A program made the translations under genes and the position numbers. A model generated the notes under the pieces. It saw only the letters and a list, made by a program, of their open reading frames with translations, was not told the DNA's origin and ran no database searches. This document shows positions 24,357 to 35,608 of a stretch of 64,000 nucleotides of DNA, one piece after another. The stretch comes from Lycium barbarum. Lineage: Eukaryota > Streptophyta > Magnoliopsida > Solanales > Solanaceae. Position 1 is the first letter of the stretch. Each line of letters starts with the position of its first letter. Where the stretch lies: positions 76,404,307 to 76,468,306 of the forward strand of contig NC_083339.1 in NCBI RefSeq assembly GCF_019175385.1. The letters run 5' to 3'.

Positions 24357-25629
24357 ATAACCAATACAGGTGGTAGTGATGATGAAAGGAGGGCTCGTCA
24401 AGAAGCTGAAATCCGAGGAAGAAATGACTTCACTCTACAAGCTATGCACCAACAATTCGAAAGATGGACCTTGCAATTTCAAGAGATCAAGGATGCCATT
24501 GCTGAACAAAATGAGACAATAGTTGACCTTAGGAGGGGATATCAACATGTTGTACAACCACAAAATAATCCTAGGCCTCAAAATAGAAGAAATATGCCCT
24601 ATGCCCCCATTGTAAATCAAGAAAACCCTATAGATGATTTTGTTGATGATCTTGATGTAAATCTAGATAGGGTAGGGAGAGATAGGAGGGGACAACGAGG
24701 AAGAGTGGAAGATGATAACATTAATAGCATAAAGATGAAGATGCCAACTTTCAAGGGGACAAGAGATCCAGACTTGTACCTTGATTGGGTGCGGAAAGTT
24801 GAAGCCATTTTTTATTGTCACAACTATTCTGAAGCTAAGAAGGTAAAGCTTGCCGTTGTTGAATTTTCTGACTATGCAACTATTTGGTGGAAAACTCTTA
24901 CAAGGGATAGACAACAAGATGGAGAACCCCATTGCCACTTGGGCTGAGATGAAGAGAGTCATGAAGAAGAGGTTCGTGCCTTCCCACTTTCAAAGAGACC
25001 TACAAATGCGTCTTCGAAGATTGGAGCAAGGAAACATTACTGTTGATGAATACTTCAAAGCTATGGATATGGCTATGATCCAAGCTAATTGTATGGAAGA
25101 TGAAGAGGCCACTATGGCTAGATTTCTTAATGGTTTAAATAAACAAATAGCAGATATAGTAGAGATACAACAATATGTAACTTTAGATGAGTTAGTGGAT
25201 ATGGCTGTAAAACTAGAAAAGCAAATTAAAAGAAAGCAGCAAGCTAGCTCGTGGAGGAGTCGGCCAAACACCAATTCAAAGAAGCCATGGCCGAAACAAG
25301 ATGTGACTTCTAGGCCACAAGAAGGCAAAAGGAAGGCCAAAGTAGATGACAAAGAGGGAGGTAAAACTTTTAATCCTAAATCACCAAAACCTTCTAGTTC
25401 TATTCAATGTTACAAATGTCATGGAAGAGGGCATATGATGCATGAATGTCCAAATAGAAGAAATATTCTCATGAAAGAAGATGGAGAGTATGAGAGTGAA
25501 AAAAGTGAGGTAGAGGAAGAAGAGGGAGGTACGAGTGAAGATGACGTAGAGTTGCCTAATAGTGGTTTTGTTGGGGTAGCTAGGAAGATTCTTGATGGAG
25601 AAAATGAGAGTAAAAAAAGTGAGAATTAG
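24357..25629 (+). pseudogene. gag remnant, unit 3
   Basis: The same Gag as units 1 and 2, but the start codon is ATA, a frameshift lies near 24925 (open frames 24444-24947 and 24850-25629 overlap), and it ends at a TAG (25627-25629) at the same site as in unit 2. The zinc knuckle CYKCHGRGHMMHEC is intact near 25408-25449. Confidence 0.87.
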
Positions 25630-25644
25630 GAAGAAGAGGGAGGT

Positions 25645-28461
25645 GTGAGTGAAGATGATGTACAACTTCCTTTTAATGATAGTTTGGTTGCAGTAGTTAG
25701 GAGGATTATGGCTGTCAATTTGGGAGTCAATAGTGAAGAACAAAGGGAAAATATATTCCATACTAGGTGTGGGATAAGGGGGAGAACTTGTTCTATGATT
25801 ATTGACAGTGGTAGTTGTGCTAATGTCGTGAGTTCACACTTGGTAGATACGTTAGGGCTTGCATGCATGAAACACCCTAAGCCCTATAGACTCCAATGGT
25901 TGAATGATTGTGGTGAACTGAAAGTCAACAAACAATGCATGATTTCATTTAATGTTAGCAGGTATGAGGATGATACTCTTTGTGATGTCATTCCTATGCA
26001 AGCTTTTCATATCTTGCTTGGTCGTCCATGGCAGTTCGATAGGAATAATTTTCATGATGGAAGGAAGAACAGATATTCACTTGAGCTTAATGGCAAGAAG
26101 TATACTCTTTCACCTTTAACACCTTTTCAGGTGTTTGAAGATCAAAAGAGATTGAGGGAATCAATGGGAAAACAAAGGGGACAGAAAAAAGGTGAGCTTG
26201 AGGGAAAAGAAATGAAAGATGGCCAAGAGAGAGAGAAAGAGGGCAGCAACTTAAGCAAAGAGGTAAAAAAGGGTTTGAGTGGAAAAAAAGAAGGTTTTGG
26301 TGAGAGGAAAGAGGCTAAGGGAAAGAAAAAAGAGAGTCTCTATATAAAAGGCAAAGAGTGTTTGAATGCAAGAAAAGAGGGACTGCCCATAATACTACTT
26401 ACTTACAAAGAAGTCTTTATTAATTCTAAGCTACTAACTTCTTCTTTGCCAAGTAGTGTTTTTTTTCTTTTGCAGGACTTTGATGATATCTTTCCTGAAG
26501 ATATTCCTAAAGGTCTTCCACCTTTGCGTGGAATTGAACACCAAATTGACTTTGTGCCTGGTGCACAGAGTCCAAATAGGCCTGCTTATAGGAGTAATCC
26601 TGAAGAGACAAAGGAGTTGCAAAGGCAGGTTGAAGAGTTGCTTAAAAAGGGGTTTGTGCGAGAGAGCCTGAGTCCTTGCTCAGTTCCTGTTCTATTGGTG
26701 CCCAAAAAAGATGGATCTTGGAGGATGTGCTTGGATTGTCGAGTTGTCAACAAGATTACGGTAAAGTATCGTCATCCTATTCCTCGTCTTGATGACATGT
26801 AGGATCAATTGCATGGGTCCAAAATGTTTTCTAAAATTGATCTAAAAAGTGGTTACCATCAGATTCGAATGAATCCTGGAGATGAATGGAAAACTGCTTT
26901 TAAGACCAAATATGGGCTTTATGAGTGGTTAGTTATGCCTTTTGGGTTGACTAATGCACCCAGCACATTCATGAGATTGATCAATCATGTTTTTAAAGAT
27001 TTTCATGGAATGTTTGTGGTTGTTTATTTTGATGATATCTGGATCTTTTCTAAAACTCTAGATTAGCATGTAGAACACCTAAAACAAGTTTTTGAAGTTC
27101 TTAGAAAACAACAATTGTTTGCTAATCTCAAAAAGTGTGCCTTTTGTGTGGATCGTGTGGTATTCTTGGGTTTTGTGGTCAGTTGTAAGGGAGTTGAGGT
27201 TGATGAAGAGAAAATCAAGGCAATCAGAGAGTGGCCTAAACCTAAGAGTGTAACTGAGGTTAGAAGTTTTCATGGGCTTGCTAGTTTTTATAGGAGATTT
27301 GTTAGAAATTTTAGCACCATTGCTGCTCCTCTAACTGAAGTTATCAAGAAAGATAAGGGTTTTACATGGGGGAAAGACCAAGATGATGCTTTTAACTTGT
27401 TGAAAGAAAAATTATGTTCTGCTCCTCTTTTGCAATTACCTAATTTTTCTAAGTCTTTTGAGGTTGAATGTGATGCTTCTGGAAAAGGAATAGGTGTTGT
27501 TTTAATGCAGGAGTCCAAGCCTATTGCATACTTTAGTGAAACGTTGAGTGGAGCTACATTGAACTACTCAACTTATGACAAAGAGCTCTATGCTTTGGTA
27601 AAGGCTTTAGCTACTTGGCAGCATTTTTGTGGCCTAGAGAGTTTGTTGTTAAGACTGATCATGAATCCTTGAGATATTTGAAGAGCCAAGGTAAGCTTAA
27701 TCGTAGGCATGCAAAATGGGTTGAATTTATTGGAACTTTTCCATATGTGATTGCTTACAAGAAAGGAAAGGAGAATGTGGTTGCTGATGCACTGTCAAGA
27801 AGGTATGTCTTAGTCTCTACTCTTACTTCTAAGCTGATTGGTTTTGATCAAATCAAGGGCCTTTATGCTAATGATTCTGATTTTGGCAAGGTTTTTGCAG
27901 AATGTAAGTTGGGTCCTTATGACCGGTTTAATCTTCAAGATGGATTTCTTTTTAAGGAAAATAAATTGTGTATCCCTAATTGCTCTTTGCGTGAATTGTT
28001 TGTTAGGGAAGCACATTGTGGTGGACTCATGGGACACTTCGGAGTGCCCAAAACTTTGGATATACTTGTTGAACATTTCTTTTGGCCAGTCTTGCGAAAG
28101 GATGTTGAGAAAGGTGCTCTCAATGTCTTGAATGTAAACAAGCCAAATCAAAAGTGTTATCACATGGTCTTTATACTCCTTTACCAGTTCCAGCTTGATA
28201 TTTCCATGGATTTTGTGTTAGGTTTTCCTAGAACTAAGCATGGTAAGGACAGTATATTTGTAGTGGTAGATAGATTCTAAAAAATGGCTCGGTTTATTCC
28301 ATGTTTGAAGACTAATGATGCATCACATGTGGCTGATTTGTTTGTAAAAGAAGTGGCTAAATTACATGGTATACCTAAAACTATTATTAGTGATAGGGAT
28401 GCTAAGTTTTTAAGTCACTTTTGGAGGGTTCTTCGGGGAAAGTTGGGAACTAAACTACTAT
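25645..28461 (+). pseudogene. Protease-RT-RNase H-truncated integrase, unit 3
   Basis: Protease with IIDSGS and LLGRPW, reverse transcriptase with YFDD near 27028-27039, RNase H and integrase as in unit 2. Broken by TAG at 26801 (for TTG), TAG at 27063, a frameshift in RNase H near 27625, a frameshift near 28112, loss of a few codons near 28192 and a TAA near 28278. It ends at the same truncated integrase position as unit 2. Confidence 0.88.
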
Positions 28462-28607
28462 TTTCGCATGCCTAGCCAAAAGAAATGTTCAACAAGTATA
28501 TCCAAAGTTTTGGGCACTCCGAAGTGTCCCATGAGTCCACCACAATGTGCTTCCCTAACAAACAATTCACGCAAAGAGCAATTAGGGATACACAATTTAT
28601 TTTCCTT
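28462..28607 (-). repeat. Inverted 146-bp integrase fragment, unit 3
   Basis: The same inverted segment and the same joints as in unit 2 (20577-20722), so the rearrangement predates the duplication of the units. Confidence 0.88.
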
Positions 28608-30765
28608 CACAAACCCTGATAAAGCCTGGTAGACCTGTCATACCTCAAATCTGAACTGAAACTCATCGAATCCGTGAAGGTGATTTATTAGGAACCCATA
28701 AGTCCCTCTGGGAATATAACCATAGTCCATCAAGCTCCAACCAAACAATCCTGACCCGGAATGAATGCACAACCTCTGAATGCCACTAATAGCCATTCAA
28801 ACCGACTCCAACTTTCTGAAACCAATCACAGTCGTACCATACATCTGTGGCGGATAATTCTAATCTATTCCTCACGAATAATCAATCATGTCTGTCACCC
28901 TTGACTCCAAAAGATAAGTCCTGTCCAAGCAGTCAATTTGGTACCGAAGAAATCTACCATATGAATGCAACCTTCGAGTTTCTCAACCCTTACTCGATAC
29001 GCAAATCTGATACACCCCGAACTTTTTGATGCAAAAACTGGTAGCCTCATTAATAACCCTTTAACCATCGAACCTCCCATTGTATGTCACGCCCCAACCT
29101 TGGTAAGGTGTGATGGTATCCGACACCTTACTGGAGTAGAGCGAACCAAGTTGTAACTTGCATTTTCTATGTCTCAAATGGAAAAATAAGGCCAAGGAGG
29201 CTAACTATGAATATAATATCGTGCATATGTATATATACAATGGGCCCACGATGCCGACATAATCACTGACAAGACATAAATAAGCTATATACAAGAAACT
29301 GTCAGCGAAGCCTCTATGAACATGACTAAAGTATACAAGTCGAGACAGGGCCCCCAATATACTCGTATCACAAAAGAATACATATACGAACCCAGACTCG
29401 GCAATGCTCCAGGAAGAAGTGGTGCCCACCAATCAATATGGAAGGTTCGCGTCTCTTCTGTCTCTACCTACGGGTATGAACGCCACATCCACAAGCAAAA
29501 GGACGTCAATACGAATAGTGTACCGAGTATGTAAGGCAGAAATGTAACATAATAAAACATATGCTGCAAAGAAGAAGAATAAGAATCAACCTGATACATC
29601 TGACTTACTAATGAGAATCTAGTATGCATGCCTCTTTATACTCTCATATCTTTAACTACATCTATGTATAGTACTGTGATCCTGACCTACGTATCATCCT
29701 GGTGCTATCTGCCCAACTGATCAGTGGTAACTGCCCAACCGGCCGTAGCACGGTGGTAACTGCCCATCCGATTATCGCCCGATGGTAGAGCGCAACTGCC
29801 CGACTGATCAGTGGTAACTGCCCCACCGGCCATAGCTCGGTGGTAATAACTGTCCAACCAGCTGTAGCATGGTAGTAAATACATATCTGCCCGACCGCCT
29901 GTAGCACGGTGGTAATAACTACCCAATTGGCTCCAGATTAGTGGTAAATATAATCAACATCATGACCCGGCCTCCATGAGTAATCGCTATGCACTTCTCA
30001 TGGTCATCACTTATCCATTATTGTGTACATGATCACATAAGACTTATAAGCACAGTTCTGGGCCGTTAGGACTTCTTCCCGCTTAACTAAACATCAACCA
30101 AATCTTGAGATACATCATAAGCCTCTGTTCTAGCATCAAATACCTCATTAGAGATCCTCTATTAGCACTCTATTCATGTCTTACAAAAATTGCTTAAGTA
30201 CACATTTCTAAACTCATCGGAGTGACGTAAGGTCGGTAAACCTTCGATTAACATTATGGAACTATCATCATGAACATATCTCACATTGAAAGAACAAAAT
30301 CATAAGATGAGATCAACGTCAATGAATAACATCTATAGTCATGAAACAAGCTCAATGATATCATAAGAACATCGGGAACTATAAGCTTTAGTATATTTAG
30401 TAACAGGGTTATTGAAGATATCATGTATAGGTTCACAACAAAGAAATCATGCCTTAATAAAGAAGGGTTTAGCCTTAACATACTTGGAAGCTCACTTCCC
30501 GACTTTCCAACCTACCTCCTGTCTTGCAATCTACTTAAGATCATTCGTAGTCTCGTAGTCTGCTTATAAAACTATTCATAGTACTATTAGGCCAATCATG
30601 ATATGCTTGTCTTAAGCTTCCAAATTAAATCCTTTAGAATCTGTCGAATTTCGGGCAGCATCTCCCCTGTTTATATCCCTAGCCCGAAATCACAATACCA
30701 TCAACCAACAATAATAGAAACAACAACAACAGCACCAACATCTACAACATCTTCATCATCATCAA
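28608..30765 (-). repeat. S1 plus S2, copy 4
   Basis: S1 28608-29094, S2 from TGTCACGCCCC at 29095 to ATCAA at 30761-30765. Non-coding. Confidence 0.65.
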
Positions 30766-31803
30766 TGATAGCATCCATGGTAGCTCAGAATTATTGAAGG
30801 ACGTGGATGAAGATTTGGAAGTTCCAAAAAGACCCATGACAAGATCTCAAACGAGGAAATTGCAAGACAAGCTTAATGGGCTGCAATCAACAATTCAAAA
30901 GTGTCTTGTGATGGAAGAAGAGCTCCAGCCCAATTCAGATTTTTTCCTCAAGTCTTACACTTATTTGGAGGCCCAAATTAAAGTCCAAAGTGAGATGGAA
31001 TGAGGCCCAAATTAAAGTCCAAAGTGAGATGGAATGAGGCCCAAATTAAAGACCAAAGTGAGATGGAATGAGGCCCAAATCAGCCCCAAAAGAAGAAGTT
31101 TCCAGCAGCCCAAAATTAGCCCAAATATTAGTTTCTAGAATTAATATTTAATTGTTGTTTTTATCTATGTTGACTTGCATTGGTCCAAGTATGGGTAGTC
31201 TTCTAGGTTGTTTTAATCTATGTTGACTGCCTTGGTCCAAGTGTGGGAAGTCATCTATGCTTCTAGGGAAGATAATTCCCATTTATTTCTATTTTGACTA
31301 GCTCCTTCTTACAATTATATAAAGGGGTGATTGTCATTCATTGTAAATCAGATTTTGAAGAATATATTATATTGAGAGTTCTTTTGAACCTTTGTGGCAT
31401 TACTTTAGGATTTATCTTTCAACCTAACTAGTTCCTAGTTCAAGGTAGTAAGATAATTTGTTCCTTGATATCTTTGATTTCTTTTTGGTATTCTTTCATA
31501 GGCAGTTAGTTCTAAATACTAATTGTTGTCTTAAGTTGCTCACAAAGCGGTCAGGATCCTAATCTACTGTTTCGGATTTGTTATCTCAAGTAAAGGCGTT
31601 AGATTTCTTCCTATAAATCTATACGTTGTTACTTGGATCTTGTCAAGACTTTAGAACTAACGTTCTTGGAAATTCGTGGATTGTTCCTTCGAATTTCCCC
31701 ATATCTTTTATTTTCTAGTTTTTAGATTCTTTTCTATATTTGCTTCCGCACTTCTTATATTTTAAATTATAAATTTGGGATCTCCCTAACCTCGTTGTTA
31801 TCA
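30766..31803 (+). repeat. Array LTR 4, a solo LTR with target duplication
   Basis: TGATAGC at 30766 to GTTATCA at 31803. It is flanked by ATCAA on the left (30761-30765) and on the right (31804-31808), and no primer-binding site follows. It therefore carries the outer ends of both original LTRs, as expected after LTR-LTR recombination. It is 1038 bp because of two extra 34-bp repeats. Confidence 0.9.
30968..31069 (+). repeat. 34-bp tandem triplication in LTR 4
   Basis: Copies at 30968-31001, 31002-31035 and 31036-31069; the other LTRs have one. The length difference (68 bp) equals two units. The second copy ends the polyprotein-tail frame at TGA as in the single-copy LTRs. Confidence 0.92.
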
Positions 31804-31808
31804 ATCAA

Positions 31809-32553
31809 TACCAATATACTTGATATGATCCTAGAGGGCATGATTGATGCTAATGGCTCAAGGGCATGGAAGAGGATGTTAGAGACACTTGTGGACCTAC
31901 GTAAGAGAGCAAATGATGTTTGGAAGATAGCTTGGCATTGAAAGAGTTGCAAAGTGGCTAGATGTGCAAAATGGTTAAAAGTGCAACTATGGGGCTAAGA
32001 TTGCAATTAGAGGTCATACTTGCAAGTTATGAGGTAGGTTAGAATGCAATTGGAGGTTATAATTGCAAGTTATGAGACTTTGGATGCAATTGAAGACCCA
32101 TATGGGTATTTTTGCAAAAAAGCCACTTTAGGGCCTTTTGATGTAATAGGCATTAGTATAAATAGTTGTTTTCATCCATTTGGAAGACTTAGCATGATTA
32201 TTGTGTGAATCAAATATTGAGAGATTCTAGATATTAGATAGTTTGTTTGGTTATTGTTCAAGTGTGATTTCCAAGTTGCCAAGTGAATTGCTTATCCTTT
32301 GAATTCATTTAGATTGCTCATTTGTGGATTCAAATTGATTCATCCTTTATTGAATTCAAATTGCTTTGGTTCTTTGGTTGAATTCAAAATAGGAGGGTCT
32401 AGGTTTCATATACCTAGATTTGGTTATAGGATTCATTACCAATTGGGTCAAGTATCTATCCTTCTATCTTCTCATCCCCGAATTTCCCATATCCCTTTTA
32501 TTTTCCTTTGTTTGTGTTTAATTCTTAGAGTTTCCCTAGGTTGATTGTTATCA
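31809..32553 (+). repeat. LTR of element Y, 5' end missing
   Basis: LTR-like sequence with TATAAATA near 32159, ending GATTGTTATCA and followed by a primer-binding site. Its left part is cut by the array element, which inserted here (ATCAA). A short open stretch in its left part (about 31818-31940) again looks like a polyprotein tail placed in the LTR. Confidence 0.6.
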
Positions 32554-34002
32554 TTTGGTATCAGAGCATAGGCTAAGAGATTATTCCTACAATTTCTAAT
32601 CCTAGGCTTAAAATTTGAAAATCCCAAAAGAATCAAAAAATCAAAAATCCCAAAAAAATTTGAAAATTGTTTTGTGATTTAATTTTGTTGTTTTTTGAAG
32701 TTAGATTTGAATTTGTTGTGGTGGAAAACATCTAGAAACAAAATTTGAAGTCATTTGGGTAAGAATTGAAGTTTTCACCATTAGAGGTTCATCAAAGCTT
32801 GAAGAACTCAAAGTGGGTTTAGTTGATTTCGGTGAAATTGAACTTTGATTTGTATTGGGATTTGTTGTCTAAGTGATAAGGAGCTTAGATTTGAAAATTG
32901 GGACAAAAACGAGTTGATTTGGACCACATTGGGTTTTGAGTGTTCTTCATTGTTCATCTTTGTTCTTGGTGGAGAGTAAGATAAAAAGGAAAGTTAGATC
33001 CAAGGAATCCAAGTCAAAAGTTGAAAAATTGTTTTTCTAGCCAAAAAGGGTAAATACAAGGTTGAGTGGGTTCCAAGAAGTCAGCAAATTCAGAAAATCT
33101 AGCACAATTCCCGAGCCAAACGAGGTACAGTCGAATTTCACTGAAGCTGCTGTTATCAAGTTATACGGACCGTGGAACTTGGTCGTGAAATAGAAGCTGG
33201 TTTGGAGAGTTTCTGTTACAATTTGGTCCTTTAGATACGAACGTATTATACGGACCGTACAATTTTATACAGCTCGTGAAATATGGTCGTGAAATATGAG
33301 CTGATTTGGAGGGATTCTGTTCATTTTGTCTTTCGTATACAGACGTATTATACGGCCCATGTAAGTTGGTCTTGAAAGGTGATATTGGTCGTGAAAGTGA
33401 TCGTATAACACCATCTTCCACAACAATTCTAAGGTGGTCGTTTATTGATTCAACTTCGATTTCTTTCACTTCTAATTCAATTCAATTTCAAAATTTTCTT
33501 GGGAGTGCTTGTTGGATTGCGTCCCTAATCCTTTGGTAGGGAGCAAAAAAAAAGTATAGAAACTTAAAAATTTTAGTTGTTTCAAGTTGATACCTTAGAT
33601 CAATTGGGGCTTCACAGCTGCGTTTTCAAGTTATCACCTACCTGACCAGAAATTTTATTTATTTCTCTGATTTTAGCATTCCATTTTCTTGTATCTCTCA
33701 ACTAGTAGCCATTTAGTAGTTATTCCTACTTGTGTTTACTAGTTCTTGTGTCCGTATTTTTTTTCGTGTTAATTTCTTTCAAGCTTTTCTTCATTTTATT
33801 TCGTTGAAATTTTATTGGCTCTTGTCTGTTTTTATTTGAGTCGTCCGTCATTCATCTAAACAAGAATCCATTCTATCACAAAGGATAAGCAACTGTGTGA
33901 ATTTGATTGGTCAAGCGATTCATCAACAATTTCGAAAGAGCACGCAGTGTGGTAAGGTTAGGCTTTTACTACTAACGTTGTTTGCTAGTTTTGTAGGTTA
34001 TA
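32554..34002 (+). promoter_or_regulatory. Primer-binding site and leader of element Y
   Basis: PBS TGGTATCAGAGC at 32556-32567. The leader is A/T rich, with a patch of TATACGGACCGT-type palindromes at 33160-33420 and a splice-acceptor-like stretch at the end. It is similar to the leader of Z (34737-35300), for example in GTTTTCACCATT followed by ATCAAAGCTTGAAGAACTC. Confidence 0.65.
33970..33996 (+). promoter_or_regulatory. Putative 3' splice site before ORF start (element Y)
   Basis: TACTAAC (33970-33976), a consensus branch-point match, is followed by a T-rich tract and TAG ending at 33996, seven nt before the ATG at 34003. The minus-strand element at the right end has the same arrangement before its ATG (63858-63828). 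Confidence 0.45.
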
Positions 34003-34237
34003 ATGTCTAATCAAGGAGATCGTACTCATGAGGGGGAAGAACCATCATACATGGTGAGTTCGATGAACATGATCATTAGTCAATTGTCGACATTAACGGT
34101 GAATGATACAATTTGATTGGCATCAAGACCTTTTACAAGGAGCCAAGCGAGGGAACTTCAAGCTATGCAAGCATTGTTCATGAGGAGGGACGTACTTGAA
34201 TACACTCTAACACTTTCTCGGGGATGTCAAGTGTTCA
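34003..34237 (+). pseudogene. Fused ORF remnant of element Y
   Basis: Starts MSNQGDRTHEGEEPS, meets a stop near 34116, then continues with a TRSQARELQ motif like the polyprotein tail PMTRSQTRKLQ of the array LTRs. The beginning and end of a coding region thus seem joined, with everything between lost. No enzyme domain remains. Confidence 0.4.
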
Positions 34238-34722
34238 TGATAGCATGAGAGGATGGTTTGGAGAAGAGGGTTAAAGATGGTCATGCTTGCAATGTGGCTA
34301 TTACTTGAAGATTTGCAAATTCAAGCTTTGTTCCCAAAAGAAGACACCCAAACAAGGCCCTTACTTCATTAAGGGTAAAAGTGTAATAATGTAGTTCTTT
34401 TCTTTTGAGCTTTAGTATAAATAGTAGTTTCTTTCATTTGGAAGACTTAGACTATTTTGATTATTGATATTTTGAGATTGTAGACACTTTGAGTGTGAGA
34501 GCTTGTTTAGCCTTTGATTGAATTCTTGTTGAGAGGATTGGTTATTAGGGATTCCAAATCCCTCTTGGTCATCCTAAGAATTTGGTGTTTCTTTTGTTCT
34601 TAATTTAAAGGTCTTAGTTTTCTATAACTTTGGTTGCTAAATTAGGTCTTAAGTTGTGTCAAATTATCTATCTTTTTCTTTTCTTCCATTTTAATTCTAT
34701 TTTCGTTCTTAATCTTGCATCA
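34238..34722 (+). repeat. LTR of element Z
   Basis: Probably starts TGATAGCATGAG at 34238 (start uncertain) and ends CTTGCATCA at 34722, followed by a primer-binding site. TATA box TATAAATA near 34422, in a context shared with the Y LTR (CATTTGGAAGACTTAG). Confidence 0.6.
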
Positions 34723-34724
34723 AT

Positions 34725-35608
34725 TGGTATCAGAGCTTGGATTAGATTTGTTCTATCAAATCTAGCCTAGGGTTTGTTGCTAATAAAAAAAATCTGGAAA
34801 TTTTCCACCAAAAATCCCAAAAAAAATTGTGTTTGTTTTGTTGTTTTGTTATTAGATTCTTGTTCCTTAGCGTTAGGGTTTCAAATCTTCAAATTTCGTG
34901 TCATTCGGGTCAATATTGAAGAACCTACTATTGTTGGGTTGAAGCTTTTGAAAAAGTTGAAGAACAACTTGGTGGGTTTTGATTTGTGGTGAAATTGGGA
35001 GTTGATAACCATTGTGCTTTGTTCTTCTAGGTTAAAGGAGTCTAAATCCGAAGTTTGAAGTTGTTTGGGTGGGTTTTGAAGTTTTCACCATTGAAGCTTT
35101 ATCAAAGCTTGAAGAACTCAAAAGTGGGTTTAGTGCCTGGAAAGCAATTGAGGCAAATTGAATATTGGGCTTTGTTCTCCGAGTGATAAGGAACTTAGTT
35201 AGATATGATATTTGGAGCAAAAGGGAGTTGGAATTAAGGTACTTAGAAATTTGAATGTTCTTCATGTTCTTGAAGACATTCATATCTTCATCTTGAGAAG
35301 AAGACCCAAAAGGAAGGTTTGATCCAAAAGAAATTCCAAGTCAAGAGAAAATTTGTTAGTTGGACCCAAAAAGGCAAGTCCTAGGTTGTGTGGATCCCAC
35401 AACGTCATCAGATCCGAGAAATTGGCCCAAAATTTGAGAAAAAGTCGTGAAGGACGAAATCACTGAAGAAAAGTGCGTCCACAAAGTGTTAGGCGTACTT
35501 AAGGTATAGGGCATATTCGGAGGGCGTACATTGGCCTAATTTTCCAGAGAGTTGAGGTGAATCAACGGAAGAAGTACGGCCAAGGGATTTGGGCGTACAT
35601 ACATTTAC
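34725..35608 (+). promoter_or_regulatory. Primer-binding site, hairpin and leader of element Z
   Basis: PBS at 34725-34736. Six nt later a perfect stem TAGATTTG (34743-34750) / CAAATCTA (34757-34764) with a 6-nt loop, the same geometry as in the array units. The leader is cut at 35608 by insertion of element X. No coding region of Z is visible. Confidence 0.65.

Larger units (their letters stand above)
5375..31803 (+). repeat. Tandem array of retrotransposon-bearing units (3 plus a solo-LTR unit)
   Basis: Four direct copies: unit 1 5375-12958, unit 2 12959-20722, unit 3 20723-28607, unit 4 28608-31803. The spacing of one shared marker (CATGTCTGTCACCC at 5654, 13078, 21002, 28887) is 7424, 7924 and 7885 bp. 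Each full unit has a short non-coding segment (S1), a minus-strand LTR segment (S2), a plus-strand LTR, primer-binding site, leader, gag and pol cut inside integrase. Units 2 and 3 end with the same inverted 146-bp integrase piece. Unit 1 lacks it because about 423 bp across the unit 1/2 junction is deleted. Unit 4 stops exactly at the LTR end, followed by ATCAA, the same five bases that precede the LTR in every unit. This is segmental tandem duplication of a locus containing one inserted element, with the last copy reduced to a solo LTR. Confidence 0.88.

Noticed and set aside
31036..31069. Direct repeats as a recombination or replication origin signal
   Set aside because: A simple local triplication inside an LTR; no further evidence.
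34003..34115. Start of a functional gag in element Y
   Set aside because: A stop occurs after about 38 codons and the sequence then jumps to a polyprotein-tail motif; no Gag domain is present.
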